Positions 14,652 through 22,106 of a stretch of 29,893 bases of DNA are shown here, piece after piece (position 1 is the first letter of the stretch; every line of letters starts with the position of its first letter). The position numbers and the translations under genes are program-made. The DNA is from an uncultured Alistipes sp. Its GTDB lineage: Bacteria; Bacteroidota; Bacteroidia; Bacteroidales; Rikenellaceae. Where the stretch lies: contig CALGRZ010000009.1 of NCBI GenBank assembly GCA_937880705.1, forward strand, positions 1 to 29,893. The letters run 5' to 3'. Under the pieces are notes generated by a model. That model did no database searches, was not told the DNA's origin, and saw only the letters and a list, made by a program, of their open reading frames with translations.

Positions 14652-15668
14652 CTACTTGTTGCGCTCCTCGGCCATAGCCTCGCGTATGCGCAGCTCGATC
14701 TCCTCGCGCAGGGCATCGTCGCCCTTGAGCACCTCCTTCACCGCGTCGCGTCCCTGACCTATCTTGCGGTCGCCATACGAGAACCACGAGCCCGCCTTGC
14801 GGATTATCTCGTAGTCCACGCCGAGGTCTACGATCTCGCCCACGCGCGAGATACCCTCGCCGAACATGATGTCGAACTCGGCCTTCTTGAAGGGGGGTGC
14901 CACCTTGTTCTTCACCACCTTCACCTTGGTGCGTGTGCCGAGCTGCTCGTCGCCATCCTTGATCACCGACGTGCGGCGGATGTCGATACGCACACTGGCG
15001 TAGAACTTCAGGGCGTTACCACCTGTCGTTGTCTCGGGATTGCCATAAATCACGCCAATCTTATCGCGCAGCTGGTTGATGAAGATACATACGGTCTTGG
15101 TCTTCGATATCGAGGCGGTGAGCTTGCGCAGTGCCTGCGACATCAGACGTGCCTGAAGGCCCATCTTCGAGTCACCCATGTCGCCCTCGATCTCGGCCTT
15201 GGGCGTGAGTGCCGCCACCGAGTCGATGACTATGATGTCGATAGCAGAAGAGCGAATCAGCGAGTCGGCAATCTCGAGGGCCTGCTCACCGTTGTCGGGC
15301 TGCGACACCAGGAGGTTGTCCACGTCGACACCCAGCTTCTGGGCGTAGTAGCTGTCGAAGGCGTGCTCGGCATCGATGAAGGCCGCTATACCGCCCGCCT
15401 TCTGTGCCTCGGCTATGGCGTGTATGGCCAGCGTCGTCTTACCCGATGACTCGGGGCCGAAGATCTCGATCACACGGCCCTTGGGATAGCCACCCACGCC
15501 GAGTGCCATGTCGAGGGTCACCGAGCCTGACGGTATCACCGGCACGTCGGTCACCGACTCGCTCGACATACGCATTATCGAGCCCTTGCCGAAGTCCTTC
15601 TCAATCTTGTCCATCACGGCCGACAGCACCTTGAGCTTGTCGGCATTTACCTGTACTTTTTCTGCCAT
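14652..15668 (-). CDS. recA: Recombinase RecA
   Basis: 338 residues. The ATP-dependent strand-exchange protein of homologous recombination and SOS induction. Walker A GPESSGKT is at 71-78, the Walker B strand is [12 protein letters not shown], and the DNA-binding loops L1 ([20 protein letters not shown] region) and L2 ([22 protein letters not shown]) are complete. The C-terminus ends in the usual acidic/charged tail (MAEERNK). Only 16 nt separate it from the upstream bcp stop, so recA is probably transcribed from the bcp promoter. I see no SOS-box-like sequence in front of it. Confidence 0.99.
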   Translation of the reverse strand: MAEKVQVNADKLKVLSAVMDKIEKDFGKGSIMRMSSESVTDVPVIPSGSVTLDMALGVGGYPKGRVIEIFGPESSGKTTLAIHAIAEAQKAGGIAAFIDAEHAFDSYYAQKLGVDVDNLLVSQPDNGEQALEIADSLIRSSAIDIIVIDSVAALTPKAEIEGDMGDSKMGLQARLMSQALRKLTASISKTKTVCIFINQLRDKIGVIYGNPETTTGGNALKFYASVRIDIRRTSVIKDGDEQLGTRTKVKVVKNKVAPPFKKAEFDIMFGEGISRVGEIVDLGVDYEIIRKAGSWFSYGDRKIGQGRDAVKEVLKGDDALREEIELRIREAMAEERNK

Positions 15669-15684
15669 AGTTATATCTCTTTTA

Positions 15685-16149
15685 TTACTTATCCAACAGT
15701 TTGATTATCTGGCCATAGGCATCCTTCGTGTCGACCTTCTCGATGATGTGTGTCACCACCGCATCCTTGTCCAGCAGCAGCGTTGTGCGCACGATGCCCA
15801 TATACTCTCGGCCATACATTCTCTTCTGCTGCCATACGCCCACGGCCTCCGCCAGCGAGTGGTCGGTGTCGGCCAGCAGTGTGAAGTTCAGATCGTGCTT
15901 CGCGCAGAAGTTCTGGTGCGACTTCACCGAGTCGGGGCTCACGCCCACAATCTTGTAGCCACGGTCGAGCAGCTCGGCCCTACCATCGCGCAGGCTCTTG
16001 GCCTCGAGTGTGCACCCCGAGGTGTTGTCCTTGGGGTAGAAGTAGAGCACCGTGGGTGTGCCGAGAAGCTCCTCGAGTGAGAACTCCTCACCCCTCTGTG
16101 TCGTACTTCGAAATGCGGGGAGTCTATCCCCTATCTTTAGCTTTATCAT
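15685..16149 (-). CDS. bcp: Thioredoxin-dependent thiol peroxidase (BCP/PrxQ)
   Basis: 154 residues of the peroxiredoxin Q/BCP family, which reduces hydrogen peroxide and organic hydroperoxides. The peroxidatic cysteine is in [15 protein letters not shown] (about residue 46). The resolving cysteine found five residues later in E. coli BCP is replaced here (CTLEAK has no second Cys), while another Cys occurs in [13 protein letters not shown]. The enzyme may therefore resolve through that distal cysteine or work as a 1-Cys type. It heads the cluster with recA immediately downstream. Confidence 0.93.
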   Translation of the reverse strand: MIKLKIGDRLPAFRSTTQRGEEFSLEELLGTPTVLYFYPKDNTSGCTLEAKSLRDGRAELLDRGYKIVGVSPDSVKSHQNFCAKHDLNFTLLADTDHSLAEAVGVWQQKRMYGREYMGIVRTTLLLDKDAVVTHIIEKVDTKDAYGQIIKLLDK

Positions 16150-16179
16150 ATCTTTTACCTTTTACTCCTTTTAATGTCT

Positions 16180-16211
16180 CAAAGTTACTGAATTTTTCTC
16201 AAACCTCGCAA
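16180..16211 (-). promoter_or_regulatory. Promoter of bcp-recA
   Basis: TTG (16211-16209), 21 nt, TAACTTTG (16187-16180) on the minus strand; leader about 24 nt. Confidence 0.55.
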
Positions 16212-16251
16212 CAATACCCTTACTTTTTCTCTATGCCGCTATAAGCCGAGG

Positions 16252-16464
16252 CTATGCCCTGCGCTCCATGTGCACCTGTGCGCGGAAGTCGGCCTCGGTG
16301 GTGTTCAGCTTCGAGCGACATACGGGGCAGCGTATGGCACACTCGGTGTCGATGTGCATCACCGCCTCGGGGTCGGCATGCAGCATTGTGCGGGCATTGG
16401 TGTAGGTTGTGTAGTTGCTCTGCGCTCCGCAGTGGCGACAAACAATTGTGTAGTTTACCGACAT
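16252..16464 (-). CDS. Small zinc-ribbon protein of unknown function
   Basis: 70 residues from MSVNYTIVCRHCG (16464). A longer reading from 16539 runs through the promoter and is rejected. Cys9-x2-Cys12 and Cys46-x2-Cys49 (CRHCG and CPVCR) form a four-cysteine zinc site, with an extra Cys42. The linker between the two knuckles is about 33 residues. I do not recognise a specific family. It might bind nucleic acid or protein. It has its own promoter region with an inverted repeat immediately upstream. Confidence 0.65.
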   Translation of the reverse strand: MSVNYTIVCRHCGAQSNYTTYTNARTMLHADPEAVMHIDTECAIRCPVCRSKLNTTEADFRAQVHMERRA

Positions 16465-16504
16465 AGTCACTCTGTGTTTATTGTTTACAACTCTGTTCCT
16501 GGTG

Positions 16505-16512
16505 CAAAGTAA
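16505..16512 (-). promoter_or_regulatory. Probable -7 element of the zinc-ribbon gene
   Basis: TTACTTTG (16512-16505) is one mismatch from TAnnTTTG; TTTG at 16540-16537 is slightly too far (24 nt). Leader about 34 nt to the ATG at 16464. Confidence 0.4.
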
Positions 16513-16521
16513 CCACCATTT

Positions 16522-16540
16522 TTTGACAGGTTGTGTCAAA
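16522..16540. promoter_or_regulatory. Inverted repeat TTTGACA-N5-TGTCAAA upstream of the zinc-ribbon gene
   Basis: Perfect 7-nt arms at 16522-16528 and 16534-16540 lie in the -33 region of the small gene. Symmetry and position fit a repressor or activator site; no regulator is known. Confidence 0.45.
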
Positions 16541-16543
16541 GCA

Positions 16544-16582
16544 AAAAAAATCTCTCGATTTTCTGCATCGAGAGATTTTTTT
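16544..16582. terminator. Strong bidirectional terminator after the TIR gene
   Basis: A-rich TCTCTCGAT (16551-16559) and ATCGAGAGA (16567-16575) form a perfect stem with a 7-nt loop, flanked by A and T runs of 7 nt on either side. A classical intrinsic terminator for the minus-strand TIR gene. Confidence 0.88.
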
Positions 16583-16623
16583 CTGAAGGGCTAAACTGCA
16601 GCCACTGCCACCAAGCCTAAAGT

Positions 16624-18186
16624 CTAAAAAGCGGACACGGCGCGCACACAGAGGTAGCTGCTGCCGAACTTATCGATGCTGGCGGTGTTGCCATTGTCCA
16701 TACCGACACCCCACGCGGCGTCATCATCATACTCTGTTGATGACCAATACGCCCAATTTTCTCCCACTTTTATCTTACCGAGCCTTTCAAGAGTATCGTT
16801 AATTTTCTCTTTAATAGCGTATATGCTCTTTAACTCATCTTTCGCCGGCAGATACCAATCACGCCCCTTAGCTCTGCACCACTCAAACGCAGGATATTCC
16901 TCGCTATCTGAGCGGACCATTACCCTATCGGTATTTGCCTTGCCATCGGTCGTGCTTGATGCGCCAACAACAATCTTTCTATAATATTGCTCATCCGTAC
17001 ACCACTGACGTTCTTCCACTACATCAAGGCTTACAATCTTACCATGGCGACCTCCGTCCGACACCTCAAAGACAACACCCTGTTTGCCGCCTCTATTGTA
17101 ATAGTCACCAATCTGGTATACACCGTTACGACCCTTTCCTTCAGCAACCATTTTCTCTGTCGCCTTACGTTCAGCCTCCTCTTTAGCTTTGCGTTCAGCC
17201 TCCTCTTGAGCGATGCGTTCAGCCTCCTCCTGGGCAATGCGCTCCGCCTCCTCTTGAGCCTTGCGTTCAGCCAACTCTTGTTCTGCTGCGAGTCTCTCCT
17301 CTCTTCTCTGGTCGATAATTACACTTGCAATCATGACTATAAATGCAATAGCAAATATAAGTAGTATCCAGCGTAGCCATCGCCATGTGGCAGTAAGTCC
17401 GACCTTAAAGTCCCCTTTGAACTTGCTGGCACGCTCGTCTCGCTCCCCCCTTTTACGCACCGACTCCTCGCGCTGAAGGCGGGCTGCCTTAACAGGCATC
17501 AACCGAACATCGAAGTAGTCCTCATCCTTGCTCACGTCGTAGGTCATCTCCAGATGGTCATCCTTGCACTCGGTGCTTACAAAGTCGAAGACATGGCGAC
17601 CCTTGCGCAGCGTAACCTTATTGTAGGCCGCGGCCTTGAGTGTTGCCACCGGCTCACCAAAGCGCAACATACGGCACTCCATATCGGGGCGGATGCGTAC
17701 AACCGAGCCTCCGCCAACAGGGCCATCGCCCTCCGCTCTACCCTCTCGGATGTAGGGGCGCAGGCGGTTGTCGTCGAGGTCACGCATGGTGGTGGAGAAC
17801 TGCTGGCCGGTAAAGACCTCCGAGAACTGGTGCTGACCGATACCGCCACGCACATGCAGAGGGCAATCCTCGGGGAAATCCTTGAAGAGGCGATCTATAT
17901 TGATAGGCACGATATGAATCTCGTTTTGCAGCGCGCACTCAATCTCCTTGCGCACCCAGTCCTCGTCGTTAGCACAACGGCAGAGATAGCGCGGAGTGAG
18001 CAGTGCGATGAAGACCTTCGCCCCGGTGATAGCGTCGATAATGCGCTGGTCGAAGACACCATCCTTGAGCTCCTCGACATCCAAAAAGACACGATAACCG
18101 TAGTTTTCAAGTTTGAGCTGCATCTGTCGCGCAAAGGCGTTGCCATCCTCACGGCGGTAGCTGATAAATATATCGTAACTCTTCAT
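16624..18186 (-). CDS. TIR-domain membrane protein with coiled coil and C-terminal DUF1566 (C-type-lectin-like) domain
   Basis: 520 residues in clear modules. Residues 1 to about 140 are a TIR domain: YDIFISYRRED, the BB-loop region FLDVEELKDG, and WVRKE81IECAL, where Glu81 aligns with the catalytic glutamate of NAD-cleaving TIR enzymes. Residues about 160-235 form a beta-rich PEGA-like segment. A single transmembrane helix spans about 271-291. Five 8-residue AERKAQEE-type repeats (306-345) make a charged helix. Residues about 355-520 match DUF1566/Lcl-type domains (DWYLPAKDEL, AYWSSTEY, AAWGVGM, CVRAVSAF). The expected topology is TIR inside and DUF1566 in the periplasm, a receptor layout, but the charge flanking the membrane helix is ambiguous. 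It is a single-gene unit with its own promoter. A defence or signalling role is inferred. Confidence 0.8.
   Translation of the reverse strand: MKSYDIFISYRREDGNAFARQMQLKLENYGYRVFLDVEELKDGVFDQRIIDAITGAKVFIALLTPRYLCRCANDEDWVRKEIECALQNEIHIVPINIDRLFKDFPEDCPLHVRGGIGQHQFSEVFTGQQFSTTMRDLDDNRLRPYIREGRAEGDGPVGGGSVVRIRPDMECRMLRFGEPVATLKAAAYNKVTLRKGRHVFDFVSTECKDDHLEMTYDVSKDEDYFDVRLMPVKAARLQREESVRKRGERDERASKFKGDFKVGLTATWRWLRWILLIFAIAFIVMIASVIIDQRREERLAAEQELAERKAQEEAERIAQEEAERIAQEEAERKAKEEAERKATEKMVAEGKGRNGVYQIGDYYNRGGKQGVVFEVSDGGRHGKIVSLDVVEERQWCTDEQYYRKIVVGASSTTDGKANTDRVMVRSDSEEYPAFEWCRAKGRDWYLPAKDELKSIYAIKEKINDTLERLGKIKVGENWAYWSSTEYDDDAAWGVGMDNGNTASIDKFGSSYLCVRAVSAF
17152..17271 (-). repeat. Five 24-bp tandem repeats encoding the (AERxAxEE) helix
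   Basis: In-frame tandem units within the TIR gene encode residues 306-345. Units of exactly 24 bp keep frame on expansion or contraction, so the length of the periplasmic-side helix could vary between strains. Confidence 0.75.
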
Positions 18187-18205
18187 AGCTTGGGAATAGA
18201 ATAGA

Positions 18206-18237
18206 CAAATATACGGCTTTTAAACGAGAAATGCAAA
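18206..18237 (-). promoter_or_regulatory. Promoter of the TIR gene
   Basis: TTTG (18237-18234), 20 nt, TATATTTG (18213-18206) on the minus strand. The leader would be about 14 nt before the ATG at 18186. Confidence 0.65.
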
Positions 18238-18257
18238 TAATACCTATGTATATATAT

Positions 18258-18434
18258 GGGGAGGGGTGGGGAGGGGTGGGGAGGGAAGAGATGGGAAGAG
18301 ATGGGAAGAGATAGGAAGAGATAGGAAGAGATAGGGATAGCAGGTTGCTACCGGGTAAATGTCGGCTGCGCTTAATCCTATTGAGTCCTATCAAATCCTA
18401 TCAAATCCTATTGACTGCGCAAAATCCTATCGAC
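18258..18434. repeat. 10-bp-periodic intergenic repeat element, copy A
   Basis: Left array: eight consecutive 10-bp units at 18261-18340, grading from GAGGGGTGGG through ATGGGAAGAG to ATAGGAAGAG. Core: ATAGCAGGTTGCTACCGGGT and GTCGGCTGCGCTTAAT (about 18337-18376). Right array: 10-bp units TTGAGTCCTA and TCAAATCCTA (about 18371-18410), ending GACTGCGCAAAA. The right array is partly the reverse complement of the left (TAGGA versus TCCTA). The G-rich start has five GGGG runs. It occupies most of the 354-nt gap between the TIR and pgm genes. Confidence 0.8.
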
Positions 18435-18467
18435 TGCACAACTGCGCCACTGCGCCCCCATCAACAA

Positions 18468-18498
18468 TTAGGGGTTGACCTTTGTAGTCAACCCCTAA
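18468..18498 (-). terminator. Terminator of pgm
   Basis: TTAGGGGTTGAC (18468-18479) pairs perfectly with GTCAACCCCTAA (18487-18498), with a 7-nt loop. It lies 42 nt past the phosphoglucomutase stop. No long U-tract follows. Confidence 0.7.
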
Positions 18499-18540
18499 CA
18501 CATTAGTATACGGTCGCAGAACGACCCTCACGACATCAAA

Positions 18541-20286
18541 TTAGAGCGCAAGCTCAACCTTGATATCCTCCAACTTCTTATCCAGCGCAGCCTGCACCTC
18601 GTCGAACTTCTCGACACAGCACAACGGAGCCTTAACGCCAAAGTAGAACTTGATCTTGGGCTCGGTACCCGAAGGACGTACCGACACCTTGGTGCCATCC
18701 TCGGTGAGCCACTGAAGAACATTGCTCTTCTCGTCGATGCCCTCGATAGGCTTACGCTCGCCAGTGCGCACATCAATCTCCTCCAAAGTCTTGTAGTCGA
18801 GGATCTTAACCACAGGTGAGCCAAGGATCGCCTTGGGCGGGTTCTCGCGGTAGTTGACCATCATCTGCTGGATCTCGGCAGCACCATCCTTACCCTTGCG
18901 GACAACATTTACGAGGCCCTCACGGAAGAAACCATACTTGACGTAGAGCTGCTGCAACCACTCATAGAGGGTGATACCCATAGTCTCGCGAGCCCACGCA
19001 GCAGCCTCGGCAACGAGGGTGATGGCAGCAACACCATCCTTATCGCGAACAAAGTCACCGGGCAGGTAGCCAAACGACTCCTCACCACCACCGATATACT
19101 TGGTCTTGCCCTCCTGCTCGCGGATGATCTTGGCGATATACTTGAAGCCCGTGAGGCAGTTGTAGCACTTAACACCATAGTGCTCGGCGATAGCATCGGG
19201 CATCATAGAGGTAACGATGGTCTTAACCACGAACTCCTTGCCGGTGATCTTGCCAAGCTCGGCCCAGCGGGTGAGCTGATAGCTCATAAGCAGCACCAGG
19301 GTCTGGTTACCGTTGAGCAGAACATAGTCGCCCTTGCCCGTGCGCAGTGCTACACCCAGACGGTCGGCATCGGGGTCGGTAGCCATGGCAAAGTCGGCAC
19401 CCTCCTTCTCGGCAAGCTCGATGGCCATAGCCATGGTCTTGCGCTCCTCGGGGTTGGGCGAGGCCACGGTGGGGAAGTTGCCGTCGAGAACCATCTGCTC
19501 CTCGACACATATAATATTATTGAAGCCGTAGTTGCGCAGCGACATGGGAACGAGCTTCACACCGGCACCATGCAGCGGGGTGTAGACAATCTTCATGTCG
19601 TTATGCTTGGCAACAGCCTCGGGCGAGAGCGAGAGATCCTTGATGGCCTGAAGATAGATCTTGTCGAACTCCTCGCCAAGGATGTTGATATTCTCGGGGT
19701 TCTTGCCCGTGAGCACCTGCGAGGTCTCGGTAACCTTGAGCACCTCCTCGATGATGTTGACATCGTGGGGCGAGGTCACCTGCGAGCCGTCGTTCCAGTA
19801 GGCCTTATAGCCGTTGTACTCCTTGGGGTTGTGCGAGGCCGTGACCATAACACCCGACTGGCAACCCAGCTGACGGATTGCAAACGAGAGCTCGGGCGTG
19901 GGGCGCAGAGCGTCGAACAGATAGACCGTGAAGCCATTAGAGGCGAAGATGTCGGCCACGCGCTCGGCAAACATACGCGAGTTGTTGCGGCTGTCGTGCG
20001 AGATGGCAACCTTGATCTGCTCACCCTCGAAGTTGCGCTTCAGGTAGTTTGCAAGACCCTGTGTGGCAGCACCTACGGTATAGATGTTCATGCGGTTGGT
20101 GCCAACACCCATAATGCCGCGCAGACCGCCCGTACCAAACTCCAAATCCTTGTAGAAGCTCTCTACCAGCTCGTTAGGATTGCTCTCCATCAAAAGACGT
20201 ACCTGGGCCTTTGTAGCCTCGTCGTAATCACCATCGAGCCAAGCCTGGGCTCGTGACAATACCTGCTTATCCAATTCGTTTGCCAT
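18541..20286 (-). CDS. Phosphoglucomutase/phosphomannomutase family (alpha-D-phosphohexomutase)
   Basis: 581 residues, similar to the long PGM2-type phospho-sugar mutases that interconvert hexose 1- and 6-phosphates. The active-site serine loop is VMVTASHNPKEYNGYKAYW (about 135-153), the metal loop ATDPDADRLGVA, the sugar-specificity loop GGGEESFGYLPGDFVRDKDG and the phosphate-binding loop VRPSGTEPKIKFY. All four catalytic loops are intact and the length is normal. GGGEESFGY is the PGM2-like form, which suggests glucose or pentose phosphates more than mannose. It is transcribed alone, divergently from dnaA. Confidence 0.95.
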   Translation of the reverse strand: MANELDKQVLSRAQAWLDGDYDEATKAQVRLLMESNPNELVESFYKDLEFGTGGLRGIMGVGTNRMNIYTVGAATQGLANYLKRNFEGEQIKVAISHDSRNNSRMFAERVADIFASNGFTVYLFDALRPTPELSFAIRQLGCQSGVMVTASHNPKEYNGYKAYWNDGSQVTSPHDVNIIEEVLKVTETSQVLTGKNPENINILGEEFDKIYLQAIKDLSLSPEAVAKHNDMKIVYTPLHGAGVKLVPMSLRNYGFNNIICVEEQMVLDGNFPTVASPNPEERKTMAMAIELAEKEGADFAMATDPDADRLGVALRTGKGDYVLLNGNQTLVLLMSYQLTRWAELGKITGKEFVVKTIVTSMMPDAIAEHYGVKCYNCLTGFKYIAKIIREQEGKTKYIGGGEESFGYLPGDFVRDKDGVAAITLVAEAAAWARETMGITLYEWLQQLYVKYGFFREGLVNVVRKGKDGAAEIQQMMVNYRENPPKAILGSPVVKILDYKTLEEIDVRTGERKPIEGIDEKSNVLQWLTEDGTKVSVRPSGTEPKIKFYFGVKAPLCCVEKFDEVQAALDKKLEDIKVELAL

Positions 20287-20338
20287 AGTATTAGTTATTT
20301 TTATAGATTATTAGTTTCGTTACTTATTTTCTAATATG

Positions 20339-20346
20339 CAAATTTA
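20339..20346 (-). promoter_or_regulatory. -7 element of the pgm promoter
   Basis: TAAATTTG (20346-20339) on the minus strand, about 53 nt before the start codon. I find no TTG at the right distance upstream, so only half of the promoter is supported. Confidence 0.4.
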
Positions 20347-20467
20347 CAAAAAAATCTTCAAAAATAAAAGTATCAGCCAATTAAAATAATTAGCAAAAAT
20401 ATGGCCGCTTTAGCCATATAAAATAAATCGAATTTTGCAACTGTTTTTTGAATTTATTTTAATAAAA

Positions 20468-20476
20468 TTATCCACA
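20468..20476 (+). promoter_or_regulatory. Consensus DnaA box upstream of dnaA
   Basis: TTATCCACA is an exact DnaA box, in an AT-rich stretch about 180 nt before the dnaA start. It is the only perfect box I find in the 366-nt pgm-dnaA gap (20287-20652), so it fits dnaA autoregulation better than a full replication origin. The rest of the gap is AT-rich with no supported gene. Confidence 0.6.
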
Positions 20477-20652
20477 TATTTGCAATGTCAAAACGCTCTT
20501 ATTGCGCCACGCAAATCGAGAGTGGTTTAAGCTAAAAAGTAGGTAGAGAAGTTAACTTATTGAGACAGAACATTTGAACTGTTTCGTGGGACTTGTCGCC
20601 TCAAGTGAAAGCCCCGTTTTGGCCCAAAGATACAACTTTTTTTGTTAACACA

Positions 20653-22053
20653 ATGACGCAAACGCAGACATATAGCGATGTTTGGCAGGACTGCCTCGAC
20701 CGCCTTCGCCTCACAATTACGGAGGAGGAGTTTGTCAAGTGGTTCAAGCCCGTGTGGCCCATAGGCTACGACGGCGAGAACTTGCGTCTGCGTGTGCCCA
20801 ACGAGAGCTTCGTAACGAGCATCGAGAAGCGTTATCTGCGCTTCCTGAAGCCCATCATCACCGAGCTCTATGGTGCTGATATACAGCTGCACTACGCCGT
20901 GCCGCGCAAGCCACAGCAGAGTGCCGATGCCAACGCCTCGGCGATGCCGCAGTTCACACAGCCCATCGACACGGCGAACATCAAGAACCCGTTTGCCATA
21001 CCCGGCATACGTCGAATAATGTTCGACCCGCAACTCAACCCCAACTACACCTTCGAGAACCATATCGAGGGCGAGTGCAACCGTCTGGCACGCTCGGCAG
21101 GTATGGCCGTGGCAGTATCGCCCGGCGACAACGCCTTCAACCCCCTCTACATCTATGGCGACTCGGGTCTGGGTAAGACACACGTCGTACAGGCCATAGG
21201 TCACGAGGTGCGCCAGCGTCACCCCGAGTTACAGGTGCTCTACGTCTCGATGAACAAGTTCCAGGCGCAGTTCCAGACAGCATACAAGAATGGCGAGATA
21301 ACCGACTTTATACACTTCTACCAGACCATCGACGTACTGATCATCGATGACATCCAGGAGCTGACCGGTAAGACGGGTACACAGAACGCCTTCTTCAACA
21401 TCTTCAACCACCTGCAGCTGGCCGGCAAGCAGCTCATCCTCACCTCGGATAAGCCACCCGTGGAGCTGAAGGATATCGAGCAGCGACTGCTGACACGCTT
21501 CAAGTGGGGTTTGTCGGCATTCCTCAGCGTGCCCGACTATGAGACCAAGGTGAAGATCATCCGCGCCAAGGCACAGCGTCTCGGTGTGAACATCCCCGAG
21601 GATGTGGTGGCCTACCTCGCAGACAACATCTCGGCAAACGTGCGCGAGATTGAGGGTGCGCTGTCATCGCTCATCGCCAACGCCTCGTTCCTGGGTCGCA
21701 AGATCACAATATCGCTGGCAAAGGATATACTGAAGGTATATGTCAAGCTCACGCAGAAGGAGATCACCATCGACCACATCGTCAAGGTGGTATGCAACTA
21801 CTTCTCGATCGACACCGACACCTTCAACTCGGCAAAGCGAACACGCGACGTGGCACAGGCGCGTCAGGTGGCGATGTACCTGGCAAAGCACCACACCAAG
21901 GCTCCGCTGACCGTGATAGGCTCGTCGATAGGTGGCCGCAACCACGCCACGGTGCTGCACAGCTGCAAGGCCGTAGCCGACATGATGGATACCGACAAGC
22001 AGTTCAAGGCACAGATCGAAGAGATAGAACGTATCGTGCTGGGTAAGAACTAA
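20653..22053 (+). CDS. dnaA: Chromosomal replication initiator DnaA
   Basis: 466 residues from MTQTQTYSDVWQDCL; the upstream in-frame ATG at 20593 gives a non-homologous extension and is rejected. Domain I is at about 1-85, a linker rich in Gln/Ala follows, and the AAA+ domain has Walker A YGDSGLGKTHVVQ (about 160-172), Walker B VLIIDDIQELTGK and the arginine-finger region EQRLLTRFKWGL. The C-terminal DNA-binding domain carries GGRNHATVLHS, the DnaA-box-recognition signature. It opens the replication origin by binding DnaA boxes; one consensus box lies upstream. A strong terminator follows immediately. Confidence 0.98.
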   Translation: MTQTQTYSDVWQDCLDRLRLTITEEEFVKWFKPVWPIGYDGENLRLRVPNESFVTSIEKRYLRFLKPIITELYGADIQLHYAVPRKPQQSADANASAMPQFTQPIDTANIKNPFAIPGIRRIMFDPQLNPNYTFENHIEGECNRLARSAGMAVAVSPGDNAFNPLYIYGDSGLGKTHVVQAIGHEVRQRHPELQVLYVSMNKFQAQFQTAYKNGEITDFIHFYQTIDVLIIDDIQELTGKTGTQNAFFNIFNHLQLAGKQLILTSDKPPVELKDIEQRLLTRFKWGLSAFLSVPDYETKVKIIRAKAQRLGVNIPEDVVAYLADNISANVREIEGALSSLIANASFLGRKITISLAKDILKVYVKLTQKEITIDHIVKVVCNYFSIDTDTFNSAKRTRDVAQARQVAMYLAKHHTKAPLTVIGSSIGGRNHATVLHSCKAVADMMDTDKQFKAQIEEIERIVLGKN

Positions 22054-22059
22054 ATAACA

Positions 22060-22092
22060 GCGAGGGTGACTAATTCCATTAGTCACCCTCGC
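22060..22092. terminator. Bidirectional terminator between dnaA and aldehyde dehydrogenase
   Basis: GCGAGGGTGACTAA (22060-22073) pairs perfectly with TTAGTCACCCTCGC (22079-22092) around TTCCA. TCTTTTT follows on the + strand. Confidence 0.9.
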
Positions 22093-22106
22093 TCTTTTTC
22101 AGCACA

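Noticed and set aside
16624..16800. The DUF1566 3' end as the variable region of a diversity-generating retroelement.
   Set aside because: The C-type-lectin-like end with AAT/AAC codons is suggestive, but there is no reverse transcriptase or template repeat anywhere in the window.
20593..20652. Upstream in-frame ATG extending DnaA by 20 residues.
   Set aside because: The extension is not part of DnaA domain I; MTQTQTYSDVWQDCL is the expected start.
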